The notes below the pieces were generated by a model. That model saw only the letters and a program-made list of their open reading frames with translations, was not told the origin of the DNA and did not search any database. From Eubacteriales bacterium (GTDB taxonomy: Bacteria > Bacillota > Clostridia > Lachnospirales > Lachnospiraceae): a DNA stretch of 32,983 nt. Below are positions 8,157-15,657 of this stretch, piece by piece. The stretch is taken from positions 1 through 32,983 of the forward strand of contig JAUNCG010000025.1 of NCBI GenBank assembly GCA_030526715.1, given 5' to 3'. Every line of letters begins with the position of its first letter. The stretch's first letter is position 1. A program made the position numbers and the translations under genes.

Positions 8157-8642
8157 CTACTCCTTTCTGACGATGAAATCCGCAAAGACCGCGTTGGTGA
8201 CTCTTTGCAGATCGGAAGGCGAGAGCTTCAGCGTGCTGCCGATACGTCCGCCGCTGACATACATCTCTGCATAATTACGGGCGCTTTCCTGTATAAATAC
8301 CGGGTATGATTTTTTCATACCGATGGGTGTGCAGCCTCCCCGGATATAACCGGTCACGGCGTTGATATCCTTGACATGGATCATTTCGACAGATTTTTCG
8401 CCGACGGTTTTGGCTGCGAGCTTCAGATCTACTTCCTCCGCAATGGGAACGACGAAGACATAGTAGGCTTTGCTCTTACCCTGAGCTACCAGTGTCTTAA
8501 AGGACTGCTCTACGGGAGCTCCGGTCTTTGCGGCAGTGTGCAGACCGTCAATAAATTCATCACACTCATAGGTGATCAGTTCATATGAAATTTTATTTTT
8601 ATCAAGAATGCGCATGGCATTCGTCTTTACTTCCTTTGCCAT
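8157..8642 (-). CDS. ybaK: Cys-tRNA(Pro) deacylase, YbaK/EbsC family
   Basis: Trans-editing factor that hydrolyses Cys wrongly attached to tRNA-Pro. The 161 residues match the family from the N-terminal TNAMRILDKNKISYE to the C-terminal DLQRVTNAVFADF. Important family parts are KTLVAQGKSKAYYVFVVPI, with the conserved Lys, and AVTGYIRGGCTPIGMKKSYPVFI, the loop lining the active site. The GGCTPIG form is characteristic of YbaK rather than the INS domain of prolyl-tRNA synthetase. It lies between the nuclease-like gene (10-base gap) and dgt (3-base gap), an arrangement that implies one mRNA. Confidence 0.93.
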   Translation of the reverse strand: MAKEVKTNAMRILDKNKISYELITYECDEFIDGLHTAAKTGAPVEQSFKTLVAQGKSKAYYVFVVPIAEEVDLKLAAKTVGEKSVEMIHVKDINAVTGYIRGGCTPIGMKKSYPVFIQESARNYAEMYVSGGRIGSTLKLSPSDLQRVTNAVFADFIVRKE

Positions 8643-8652
8643 AAGATTGTCC

Positions 8653-9234
8653 CTAGCTTTCTTTTTGACGCTTCAGCTTTGTGAGCCAGTCGCGATATTT
8701 ATAGTTGGGTGCGTAGAACATAGTGTCGCACCAAGTATTCTGCAGAATGACGGCATTCAGATTGTATTTGCAGAAGTCCTGATAGCTGGAGGTATTCACC
8801 TCATCTGAGAGCCACAGGTAGGCAAGCGTCCGTCCGTACTGATCGGTCTGCTCTTCGTCGTATTCGAGATAGAGGACGTCGCCTTTGGACAGAAGACCTT
8901 TGACATAGTCGGAGGCAATGACGCCCTCCGCGGTATTCCGGGATTCGTCCGCAGCCACGCTCTCGGGAGTGTTGATGCCGATGAGACGGATCTTGGTGCT
9001 TACACCGTTGAGGGTAGCGTAGACGGTATCTCCATCCACCACACGCTCCAGCGTGATCCGTTCGAGATCGCTGTGGCGGGTATCTGAATCAGAGGAAAAG
9101 AAAGGGATACCCAGTTCCTGTGGAGCGGCATAGCCGGCACCGAAGAGAAGCACAATGAGCGCGAGTATTGCACGGAGAACGGGAAACGGCCTTGTGGTTT
9201 TGCGTGTAGATTTTTTTGATGATGTATGATTCAT
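8653..9234 (-). CDS. Membrane-anchored or secreted thermonuclease-family protein (SNase-like)
   Basis: Staphylococcal-nuclease-like domain in a 193-residue protein with one hydrophobic N-terminal segment (about 18-37) after a basic start. That segment would anchor or export it to the outside. Catalytic features of the fold are present: VVDGDTVYA with Asp67 and Asp69, IRLIGINTPES with Arg83 and Glu91, and DQYGRTLAYLW with Arg135. These correspond to the Ca-binding aspartates, the two arginines and the general-base Glu of the model enzyme, so it should be an active DNA/RNA nuclease. It lies 68 bases after the MATE gene and just ahead of ybaK on the same strand. An AAAGGA site precedes the ATG. 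The role, whether nucleotide scavenging or another, is not shown. Confidence 0.88.
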   Translation of the reverse strand: MNHTSSKKSTRKTTRPFPVLRAILALIVLLFGAGYAAPQELGIPFFSSDSDTRHSDLERITLERVVDGDTVYATLNGVSTKIRLIGINTPESVAADESRNTAEGVIASDYVKGLLSKGDVLYLEYDEEQTDQYGRTLAYLWLSDEVNTSSYQDFCKYNLNAVILQNTWCDTMFYAPNYKYRDWLTKLKRQKES

Positions 9235-9302
9235 ATTCTATGGATTCCTTTGTGTATTTGCATAAAATGAAGGTACGCTTTGGTAGGCTTTTCGGAAACT
9301 GT

Positions 9303-10664
9303 CTATAGCGTCTGTGAAGTATTCCGCAGCAGCTTACGGTAGGCATAAATAAAACAAAGAACATGCACACCGGCAGTCAAAATCCAGCTGATCGGATAGG
9401 ATATAAACAGCGTCTGCAGCGTATGAGAGCTTCTGAATACGGTGAGAATCCACACGATACGCAGCAGGCAGGCGCCCGTCAGGGAGACGATCATGGGCAG
9501 CACGGAGTATCCGAGACCGCGCAGAGATCCGACCATGACATCCATGATTCCGCAGAGTAAATATGGACAGCAGATAAAGGACATACGGATCAGACCGTAA
9601 CGGATCACTTCCGGATCGGAAGAATAAATACGCAGCAGATGACTGCCGAAAAAGTAAGCGCCGTCGCCGAGGATCACGCCCGTGGCGATCACACATGCCT
9701 GACAGAGCAGAAGAATGTGAAGGATACGCTTTGTTTTTCCGGCGCCGTAGTTCTGACTGGTGAAGGTCAGGTTTGTCTGATGCAGCGCGTTCATGGAGGT
9801 ATAGACAAAGCCCTCGATATTGGCGGCCGCACTGCTTCCGGCCATGGCGACGGAACCGAAGCTGTTGATGGAGGACTGGATCACTACATTGGACAGAGAG
9901 AAGATCGCGCCCTGCAGACCTGCGGGCAGTCCGATGCGCAGCATGCGCATGAGCTTGTCCGGATAAATACGCAGCTTTGCCGGAGTCAGGCGAAATCCGC
10001 CTTCACTGTGCATGAGCGCCAGCACGATCAGATACGCGGACACCGCTTGAGAGATGATGGTGGCAAGCGCTACACCGGCCACGCCCATATGAAAGGCGAT
10101 GACAAAAAACAGATTCAGTATCACATTGATGATCCCGGCAGCTATCAGATAATACAAGGGGCGGCGGGTGTCGCCGAAAGCGCGCAGGATGGAGGCGCCG
10201 AAGTTGTAGAGCATCACAACGGGCATACCGGCAAAGTAGATGCGTATGTAGAGAGAAGCGCCGTCAAGCACGTCCTCAGGCGTCCCCATAAGCTCCAGCA
10301 GAGGCCTTGCAAATGTCAGACCTATAATAACGAGAAGCACGCCACTGATGAGACTGGTGAGTACGGCAGTGTGTACAGTCTCACTGACCTCATCCTCTTT
10401 GCCGGCACCGTGATAGCTGGCGGTCAGCACATTCGTGCCGACGGAAAGCCCGATAAAGACATTGGTGAGTAGAGCTACCAATGAGCTGGTGGAGCCAACG
10501 GCGGCCAGAGCTTCGTGCCCCGCAAAACGCCCCAGCACGATGATATCCGCTGCATTGAACAACAGCTGCAATATACCGGAGGCCATCAGCGGAAGCGCAA
10601 AAAGAAGAATTTTTCCAAGCAGCGGCCCGTTACACATATCGATTTCAAAGGATTTCTTTTTCAT
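9303..10664 (-). CDS. MATE family efflux transporter
   Basis: Cation-coupled multidrug/toxin exporter of the inner membrane. The 453 residues give roughly twelve hydrophobic segments in two repeats. Typical MATE elements are IDMCNGPLLGKILLFALPLM at the N-terminus, AADIIVLGRFAG, SVGTNVLTASYHGAGKED, and in the second half GLPAGLQGAIFSLSNVVIQ and TFTSQNYGAGK. The frame stays open well upstream, but the ATG at 10664 is chosen because it has an AGGAGA site seven bases before it and starts the family-like sequence; the upstream part is non-homologous and contains the promoter. The transported compound cannot be predicted. It may lead a longer unit with SNase, ybaK and dgt. Confidence 0.92.
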   Translation of the reverse strand: MKKKSFEIDMCNGPLLGKILLFALPLMASGILQLLFNAADIIVLGRFAGHEALAAVGSTSSLVALLTNVFIGLSVGTNVLTASYHGAGKEDEVSETVHTAVLTSLISGVLLVIIGLTFARPLLELMGTPEDVLDGASLYIRIYFAGMPVVMLYNFGASILRAFGDTRRPLYYLIAAGIINVILNLFFVIAFHMGVAGVALATIISQAVSAYLIVLALMHSEGGFRLTPAKLRIYPDKLMRMLRIGLPAGLQGAIFSLSNVVIQSSINSFGSVAMAGSSAAANIEGFVYTSMNALHQTNLTFTSQNYGAGKTKRILHILLLCQACVIATGVILGDGAYFFGSHLLRIYSSDPEVIRYGLIRMSFICCPYLLCGIMDVMVGSLRGLGYSVLPMIVSLTGACLLRIVWILTVFRSSHTLQTLFISYPISWILTAGVHVLCFIYAYRKLLRNTSQTL

Positions 10665-10728
10665 ACTGATTTCTCCTGAAAATGCAGGAAATTTTCCCAC
10701 AGACTGGCATATGAATACCTGTGCTATG

Positions 10729-10757
10729 ATTATACGCCCTTGTATCTGATATCTCAA
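10729..10757 (-). promoter_or_regulatory. Promoter for the MATE gene
   Basis: On the minus strand TTGAGA (10752-10757) and a perfect TATAAT (10729-10734) are separated by 17 bases, about 65 bases ahead of the MATE start. This also argues against a longer MATE reading frame. Confidence 0.75.
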
Positions 10758-10778
10758 GTGGCAATGTAGAACGGTATG

Positions 10779-10787
10779 TGCTACAAT
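10779..10787 (+). promoter_or_regulatory. Extended -10 promoter for the M18 aminopeptidase gene
   Basis: The sequence TGCTACAAT is an extended -10 element (TGn plus TACAAT). No good -35 is visible at the right distance (TGGCAA at 10759-10764 is the nearest). The predicted start is near 10794, inside the first copy of a 13-bp direct repeat. Confidence 0.5.
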
Positions 10788-10831
10788 GACATCGACCGGT
10801 AAAGTTACCCGCAGACAGTGACATTGACCGG
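10787..10831 (+). repeat. Pair of 13-bp direct repeats in the aminopeptidase leader
   Basis: TGACATCGACCGG at 10787-10799 recurs as TGACATTGACCGG at 10819-10831, with one mismatch and a period of 32 bases, near three helical turns. The first copy overlaps the presumed transcription start. They could bind a regulator as two sites on one face of the DNA, or be a chance duplication. Confidence 0.5.
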
Positions 10832-10839
10832 AGAGGAGA

Positions 10840-10875
10840 ATGACAGCAAGGGCTGTGAATGAGGAGGAAGGATGA
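10840..10875 (+). CDS. Possible 11-codon upstream ORF coupled to the aminopeptidase gene
   Basis: A GAGAGGAG site leads to an ATG with an 11-residue frame (MTARAVNEEEG). Its TGA overlaps the first ATG of the aminopeptidase gene in the sequence GATGATG. The second ribosome binding site, GAGGAGGAAGG, lies within its last codons. The arrangement is that of translational coupling, but with so short a frame the coding claim is weak. Confidence 0.3.
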   Translation: MTARAVNEEEG

Positions 10876-12194
10876 TGTATCAAAAGGCGGCGTCTGAGAT
10901 GATGACGTTTATTAAAAAAAGTCCGACGGCATTTCATGCGGTGGATAATATGAAAAAAATTCTGCAGAAAAACGGTTATAAAGAGCTGGTGGAAGCGCAG
11001 GCATGGGAGCTGGTGCCGCAAGGAAAGTATTTTGTGACTCGCAATGGTTCCAGTATTCTGGCGCTTCATCTGGGGGAGGAGCTGTCGGATTACAATTTTC
11101 ACATTGCGGCGTCTCACAGCGATTCTCCGACCTTTAAGGTGAAGGAGAACGCCCAGATAGAGGTGCGGGGAAAATATACGCAGCTGAACACGGAAGGGTA
11201 CGGCGGAATGCTGTGCGCTCCATGGCTGGATCGTCCGCTGTCTATCGCAGGACGCGCTATTGTAAAATGCGGCGAAGATTTTGTGACGAAGCTGGTGGAT
11301 TTTGACCGGGATCTGGTGATGATTCCGAGCATGGCCATCCACATGAACCGGGGAGTAAATGAAAGTGCCTCGTGGAATAAACAGATCGACATGCTTCCAT
11401 TGTTTGGAAGTGGAGAATATCCGAACGATTTGTTGAAAACCATGGTTGCCAAGCTGCTCTCTGTGGAAAAAGAAGATATTTACGGAATGGATCTCTTCTT
11501 ATATAATCGTATGGCGCCGTCTGTCTGGGGAGCGAAAGAGGAGTATATTTCCTGCCCGCAGCTGGATGATCTGCAGAGTGCCTATACCTCTCTGCAGGGA
11601 TTTCTCAGGGGATATCAGCGACAGACCGTCAATGTATTTGCGTGCTTTGATAATGAAGAGGTCGGTTCCGGTACCAAACAGGGAGCCGCATCTACCTTTC
11701 TTTATGATGTGCTGACCAGAGTGAACGCCGCTCTGGGAAAGACACCGGAGGAATATCGAAGAGCGCTGGCGGCCAGCTTTCTGCTGAGCTGTGACAATGC
11801 GCATGCGGTACATCCGAACCATCCGGAGAAGACGGACGTGGGGAACTGCGTATATATGAATGAAGGGATCGTGATAAAGTCTCATGCCGGACAAAAATAT
11901 ACCAGCGATGCGGTGAGCATAGCGCTCTTTCGCAGGATCTGCGAGCAGGCGGAGGTTCCGGTACAGTTTTTTGCAAATCGATCGGATGAGCCGGGAGGAA
12001 GTACCCTTGGCAATATTTCCATGGAACAGGTATCTATGAATGCGGTGGATATCGGTCTTGCGCAGCTTGCTATGCATTCTCCTTACGAGACTGCGGGAGT
12101 GAAGGACGGCATCTATATGATGAAGGCGGTAGAACAGTTTTATAAGAGCCGCACGGAGGTGAAGGACAGCGGTGTGCTGACACTGAAGATGTAG
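10872..12194 (+). CDS. apeB: M18 family aminopeptidase (aspartyl aminopeptidase-like)
   Basis: Zinc metallopeptidase that removes N-terminal residues, usually acidic ones, from peptides in the cytoplasm; members form large tetrahedral dodecamers. The 440 residues carry the first metal His in AASHSDSPTFKVK (H82), the CPQLDDLQSAY segment, the FDNEEVGSGTKQGA motif with the catalytic Glu pair, LLSCDNAHAVHPNHPEK, and the C-terminal HSPYETAG with the last metal His. All expected ligands appear present. Two ATG codons overlap at the start (10872 and 10875). The GAGGAGG site is better spaced for the second, so the protein may be one residue shorter. It is a single-gene unit with its own promoter and a strong terminator. 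Confidence 0.93.
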   Translation: MMYQKAASEMMTFIKKSPTAFHAVDNMKKILQKNGYKELVEAQAWELVPQGKYFVTRNGSSILALHLGEELSDYNFHIAASHSDSPTFKVKENAQIEVRGKYTQLNTEGYGGMLCAPWLDRPLSIAGRAIVKCGEDFVTKLVDFDRDLVMIPSMAIHMNRGVNESASWNKQIDMLPLFGSGEYPNDLLKTMVAKLLSVEKEDIYGMDLFLYNRMAPSVWGAKEEYISCPQLDDLQSAYTSLQGFLRGYQRQTVNVFACFDNEEVGSGTKQGAASTFLYDVLTRVNAALGKTPEEYRRALAASFLLSCDNAHAVHPNHPEKTDVGNCVYMNEGIVIKSHAGQKYTSDAVSIALFRRICEQAEVPVQFFANRSDEPGGSTLGNISMEQVSMNAVDIGLAQLAMHSPYETAGVKDGIYMMKAVEQFYKSRTEVKDSGVLTLKM

Positions 12195-12226
12195 CGAAGA
12201 GTATGGTTTATAATAGGTGGTCATGA

Positions 12227-12270
12227 AAAATCCGTGTGCAGAGGATCAGGGTTCTCTGCACACGGATTTT
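12227..12270. terminator. Strong two-way terminator, overlapping the end of the GGDEF gene
   Basis: AAAATCCGTGTGCAGAG pairs perfectly with CTCTGCACACGGATTTT (17 bp) around a 10-base loop. T-runs lie on both sides when read on each strand. The stop codon of the convergent GGDEF gene falls in the loop, so its last eight or so codons are written in the stem. Confidence 0.9.
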
Positions 12271-14249
12271 CTTCGATATTTTTTGTGCTCATACAGATCG
12301 CGATCTGCCTGAGACAGCACCTCATTGAGATCAAGAGCTCCTTCACACGTGAAAGACACGATGCCGAGGGTGATCTCGACATAAAAGGGCTTATCGGATT
12401 CGGCGTTCATGGTATGACAGCTCGCACGGATACGTTCGCGGAACCCGGTTACGAATTCCTCCGCCTCAGACAGTACCATGATAGCAAATTCATCGCCGCC
12501 GATACGCCCGAGAATATCCTTATCCCGCAGACAGGATCGCAGGATGCTACCTGCGGTACGGATGGCATAATTACCCTCCTGATGTCCCCATGTATCGTTG
12601 ATCTGCTTTAGATGATCCAGATCCGCATAGATCATATAGGCTCGTTGTCCCGGGGAATGAGCGCACAGGGCGCCTGCCTGATCCATAAAGCCGCGCAGAT
12701 TCAGAAGCGTGGTCAGCTCGTCATAGTAGGAAATAATATCCAGCTGACGGTTCCTTTCACGGATCATTTCCATGCTCTGGGAAAGCTCTGTCAGGTAGGC
12801 ATGCTCCTTTTTGCTTGCAAAGAGCAGCTGCAGGGATAGGCCGAGCTGAAGACTGATCACGTAAAAGAACGCAAACTCATCCTGCAGGATATCGCAGGCT
12901 AGGAGACCATACTGGACATCATTGGAATAGAGCAGAAAAATCGTATACTGCTGTGATTTTTCGTCGGAAAGATAGTCTGCGATACCATGCTCCCGGGAGA
13001 TAATGGGACGATCGTAGGGATAATAGGCAACCGTCTCGTTTCCATGATGATAGGCTGCTAGATACAGTGGCTCCGGAATGCTCCATGCTGACGCGGTCTC
13101 ATAGGAAACGGGAGCCTCGTGGAGCAGAAGGTACATATTACGATTGGAGAGCTTGCACAGATTTAGGATGATCTGGCGGCAAAATTCCACTTCATTCGTG
13201 ACATAATCGTTCAGATTGCGTGCCAGAAAGGGAAGATACCAGCTCTGCCTCTGAAATCTCGTGAGCTCTTTGCGCAAGGACGCCAGCTCGGCGGTGAGCA
13301 TGGAGCGATCTTTTTGAAACGATGTATAAATATCCTGCGCGCGAGTGAGCTCCGTTGTCGATCGTCCGCAGGATTCCCGATGGAAAAAATGAACCGGAAT
13401 ACGTTCGGATCTGATCGGTTTTCCGTGAAAACAATCCAGCAGATGGAATACCGCGCGTCTCCCCATCATGATGCCATCCTGAGAGACGGTAGTCAGAGGG
13501 GGAACCATATTTAATGCTTCAGAATAATTATCAAAGCCGGTGATGGCGATATCCTTTCCGATCTCCAGACCACGCTCCTTGCAGACACGATAACCGGCAG
13601 CAGCCATCTCGTCATTGGCAAAGACCAGCGCCTCCGCATCCGGATGAAGATCCAGCAGACGACGCACCTGTTCATCCACAAATTCCGAATAGTCACCCTC
13701 CGCCATCATGCTATCGTCCACAGGAAGACGATATTTTTTCATAATGCGCAGGTAGGCCTCACGACGCTCGACGGCATCGGTGTTCCCCTGCGGACCGCCT
13801 ACATATAGGATCTTGCCATAGCCGTGCTTGCAGATCAAATCCTCCATGATTATGCGAATACCATGATAATTGTCAGAAATTAGGTAGTGACAATTCGGCA
13901 GCTGCACGACGTCCGTCAGAACAAGCGTAGGGAGAGAACTGAATTTTTTCAGAAAAACATTGATATCATTCTTCTCCAGATAGGTACCGATAGTTCCGTA
14001 ATTGACGATAAGTCCATCCAGATGACTGATCAGACTATAGTCATAGATGGTATTGGGCTGGTAGTCGTAGGAGCTTTCGATATCCTTTTCCAGCATATTC
14101 TGAAAAAAGATTCTGGTATGGGTGCCAAGAAAAAAATACACATCCATAGACAGCTCTCTGGCTGCGCTGCGGATGCCCGCAATGATCTGCTGAGGAAAAT
14201 AAGTATGCACTCCGCCGATCAAAACACCGATGGAATAACGTTTTTTCAT
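12246..14249 (-). CDS. Diguanylate cyclase with LacI/PBP1-type ligand-binding domain
   Basis: Predicted to make c-di-GMP under control of a small ligand. Residues 1-300 are a periplasmic-binding-protein type 1 fold like the effector domain of LacI regulators (SIGVLIGG start, LVFANDEMAAAGY, IAITGFDNYSEALNMVPPLTTV). It lacks both an HTH and a signal peptide, so it should sense inside the cell. A coiled coil (308-332) and a GAF-like middle part (about 335-475) follow, then a second coil and the GGDEF domain (506-660). The catalytic loop GGDEF (584-588), DLDHLKQINDTWGH, and an RDKD inhibitory site (575-578) five residues upstream are all intact, which suggests an active, product-inhibited enzyme. 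A GGAGGTG site supports the start. It is divergent from the Tad pilus operon. Similar receptor-cyclase fusions are known in Clostridia. Confidence 0.9.
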   Translation of the reverse strand: MKKRYSIGVLIGGVHTYFPQQIIAGIRSAARELSMDVYFFLGTHTRIFFQNMLEKDIESSYDYQPNTIYDYSLISHLDGLIVNYGTIGTYLEKNDINVFLKKFSSLPTLVLTDVVQLPNCHYLISDNYHGIRIIMEDLICKHGYGKILYVGGPQGNTDAVERREAYLRIMKKYRLPVDDSMMAEGDYSEFVDEQVRRLLDLHPDAEALVFANDEMAAAGYRVCKERGLEIGKDIAITGFDNYSEALNMVPPLTTVSQDGIMMGRRAVFHLLDCFHGKPIRSERIPVHFFHRESCGRSTTELTRAQDIYTSFQKDRSMLTAELASLRKELTRFQRQSWYLPFLARNLNDYVTNEVEFCRQIILNLCKLSNRNMYLLLHEAPVSYETASAWSIPEPLYLAAYHHGNETVAYYPYDRPIISREHGIADYLSDEKSQQYTIFLLYSNDVQYGLLACDILQDEFAFFYVISLQLGLSLQLLFASKKEHAYLTELSQSMEMIRERNRQLDIISYYDELTTLLNLRGFMDQAGALCAHSPGQRAYMIYADLDHLKQINDTWGHQEGNYAIRTAGSILRSCLRDKDILGRIGGDEFAIMVLSEAEEFVTGFRERIRASCHTMNAESDKPFYVEITLGIVSFTCEGALDLNEVLSQADRDLYEHKKYRRKSVCREP

Positions 14250-14285
14250 ATGACACCTCCTCTATACCGGATGATAGATATAACT

Positions 14286-14313
14286 ATTATACAAAGTATG
14301 TCTGAAAAAGCAA
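14286..14313 (-). promoter_or_regulatory. Promoter for the diguanylate cyclase gene
   Basis: On the minus strand a perfect TATAAT (14286-14291) has TTGCTT (14308-14313) 16 bases upstream. Only half of the -35 matches consensus, so an activator may be needed. The gene starts 37 bases downstream of the -10. Confidence 0.55.
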
Positions 14314-14328
14314 TAGATTCTAAGAATA

Positions 14329-14344
14329 ATACATAAATATGTAT
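14329..14344. promoter_or_regulatory. AT-rich palindrome between divergent promoters
   Basis: ATACATAAATATGTAT is a near-perfect 16-base palindrome lying between the cyclase promoter and the pilus promoter. It is a reasonable operator candidate, but AT-rich spacer DNA produces such palindromes by chance. Confidence 0.3.
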
Positions 14345-14389
14345 GATTCAAAAAAAGCAACTTATTCAAATAAAAACAACAACTTACTA

Positions 14390-14418
14390 TTGACAATCAA
14401 ACTCATATCATATATAAT
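14390..14418 (+). promoter_or_regulatory. Consensus sigma-A promoter for the Tad pilus operon
   Basis: TTGACA (14390-14395) and TATAAT (14413-14418) match consensus at all twelve positions with an ideal 17-base spacer. The transcription start should be near 14425, giving a leader of about 185 bases before the first start codon. Such a strong promoter suggests that control comes later, in the leader, or through a repressor. Confidence 0.88.
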
Positions 14419-14424
14419 GACATC

Positions 14425-14610
14425 ACTTAACAATTCTAAGCAATCTGTCATTTCGACAATATTTCCGACAGGGAAGAGAACTGCATTTGAAATTTAAGCT
14501 ACGCGTAATGATATGAGCGACAAAAGCCTTTGTCACTCATGCTGTTGTCCTTTGCGTCATGTAATTGCGCAAAGGCGCGCAGGAACAAGAATAACAGGAG
14601 GAATTTGCCT
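14425..14610 (+). promoter_or_regulatory. Long structured 5' leader of the Tad operon
   Basis: The leader holds an early CTGTC...GACAG pairing (around 14451-14475). A 12-bp hairpin with one mismatch follows, ATGAGCGACAAA against TTTGTCACTCAT around a 4-base AGCC loop (14513-14540). Another 8-bp hairpin pairs CCTTTGCG with CGCAAAGG (14549-14575). It ends in an ACAGGAGGAA site for the ATG at 14611. The second and third hairpins lack a long T-run, so they are not plain terminators. I could not match the leader to a class I c-di-GMP riboswitch, whose GACGCAAAGCC-type core is absent. An RNA switch or RNA-binding-protein site remains possible. Confidence 0.5.
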
Positions 14611-15657
14611 ATGAAGAAACAAAATTTTGCAATCTGTGATCTGGAAGTACGATATGCGTACAACTTGATGGAGTACATGTCGCAGAGACAGAAGATCCCG
14701 TTTGAAGTGCTGGTCTTTGCAGAGGTGGAGAGTCTGAAGCTGTTTACAGAGGAACACGCGGTGGATCTGCTACTGATCTCAGAGCGAATGATGTGTGACG
14801 CCGTGAAGCGTCTGGAGATCGGGAAGATTATGATTCTGACAGAAGGAGGGACACTGAAGGAATATTCGGATTATCCCGCGATCTATAAATATCAGGCCTC
14901 AGATCGACTGGTGTGTGAGGTGATGAACTATTGCGCGCAGGAGTCGCGGGAGCCCTTAGGGACAGCCCCCAATCGTAGCGCGCAGGTATACGGGATCTAT
15001 TCTCCGGTCAGACGCTGCGGAAAAACGTGTTTTGCGTTGACGCTTGGTCAGATGCTTGCGCGCAAACAATCGGTCATGTATCTGAATCTGGAGGCATATT
15101 CCGGCTTCGGGATGCTCACAGGGCAGCAGTTTACGGAGGATCTGTCGGACGTTATGTATTTTATCCGGCAGAAGCAGGGGAATCTGATCTATAAGCTGCA
15201 TGCGATCACCCGGCATTTGGGAAGGATGGACTATATTCCGCCGGCATTTTCCGCCGCAGATTTGCGGGAGGTTCGCATAGAGGAATGGCGGATCCTGATG
15301 CGGGAGCTCATGCGCATCGGAGGCTATGATGTTGTGCTCCTTGATCTGGGAGAGCTGACGGAGGATACGCTGGCGCTTCTGGCAGAGTGTGATAGTATTT
15401 TCAGCCCGACGATAGAGGATCTGCCTTCACGGAGCAAGATCGCTCAGTATGAAACACTGCTAGAGGAGATGGAGTACGAGGAGATTTTGGAGCGTACAGA
15501 ATATCTTCATCTTCCTTTTACGGAAATCACCTCTGCAGGAGAATATTTTCTGGAGCAATTGGTACAGAGCGAGATGGGAAGTTATGTGAATCAATTATTG
15601 GCAGGACGGGGGAGACAGGAAGCATGGAGCGGGAGCACAGAGAATTTAAAGAGCTGA
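14611..15657 (+). CDS. CpaE/TadZ-like ATPase of the Tad pilus system
   Basis: CpaE/TadZ proteins localise the pilus machine; they combine a receiver-like N-domain with a ParA/MinD-type ATPase. The 348 residues have an alpha/beta N-part (1-115) with ICDLEVRYAYNLMEYM and AVDLLLISERMM in receiver-like places. An ATPase part follows from 125, whose P-loop reads YSPVRRCGKT (130-139). The GKT is kept but the deviant-Walker signature lysine is not. YDVVLLDLG (239-247) fits the Walker B position. The ATG at 14611 is chosen for its strong ACAGGAGGA site; an upstream in-frame TTG overlaps the leader hairpins and is unlikely. The last 34 bases overlap the cpaF-like gene, which suggests coupled translation. 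Confidence 0.82.
   Translation: MKKQNFAICDLEVRYAYNLMEYMSQRQKIPFEVLVFAEVESLKLFTEEHAVDLLLISERMMCDAVKRLEIGKIMILTEGGTLKEYSDYPAIYKYQASDRLVCEVMNYCAQESREPLGTAPNRSAQVYGIYSPVRRCGKTCFALTLGQMLARKQSVMYLNLEAYSGFGMLTGQQFTEDLSDVMYFIRQKQGNLIYKLHAITRHLGRMDYIPPAFSAADLREVRIEEWRILMRELMRIGGYDVVLLDLGELTEDTLALLAECDSIFSPTIEDLPSRSKIAQYETLLEEMEYEEILERTEYLHLPFTEITSAGEYFLEQLVQSEMGSYVNQLLAGRGRQEAWSGSTENLKS

Noticed and set aside
9303..11342. A much longer MATE reading frame (679 residues)
   Set aside because: The added N-terminal part is unlike transporters, crosses a clear promoter and the M18 gene on the other strand, and the ATG at 10664 has a good ribosome binding site.
14530..14610. Upstream TTG start for the CpaE-like gene
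   Set aside because: It lies within leader hairpins and has no ribosome binding site, while the ATG at 14611 follows AGGAGGA.
14425..14610. Class I c-di-GMP riboswitch in the pilus leader
   Set aside because: The conserved GACGCAAAGCC-type core and matching 3' tetraloop-receptor words were not found by eye.
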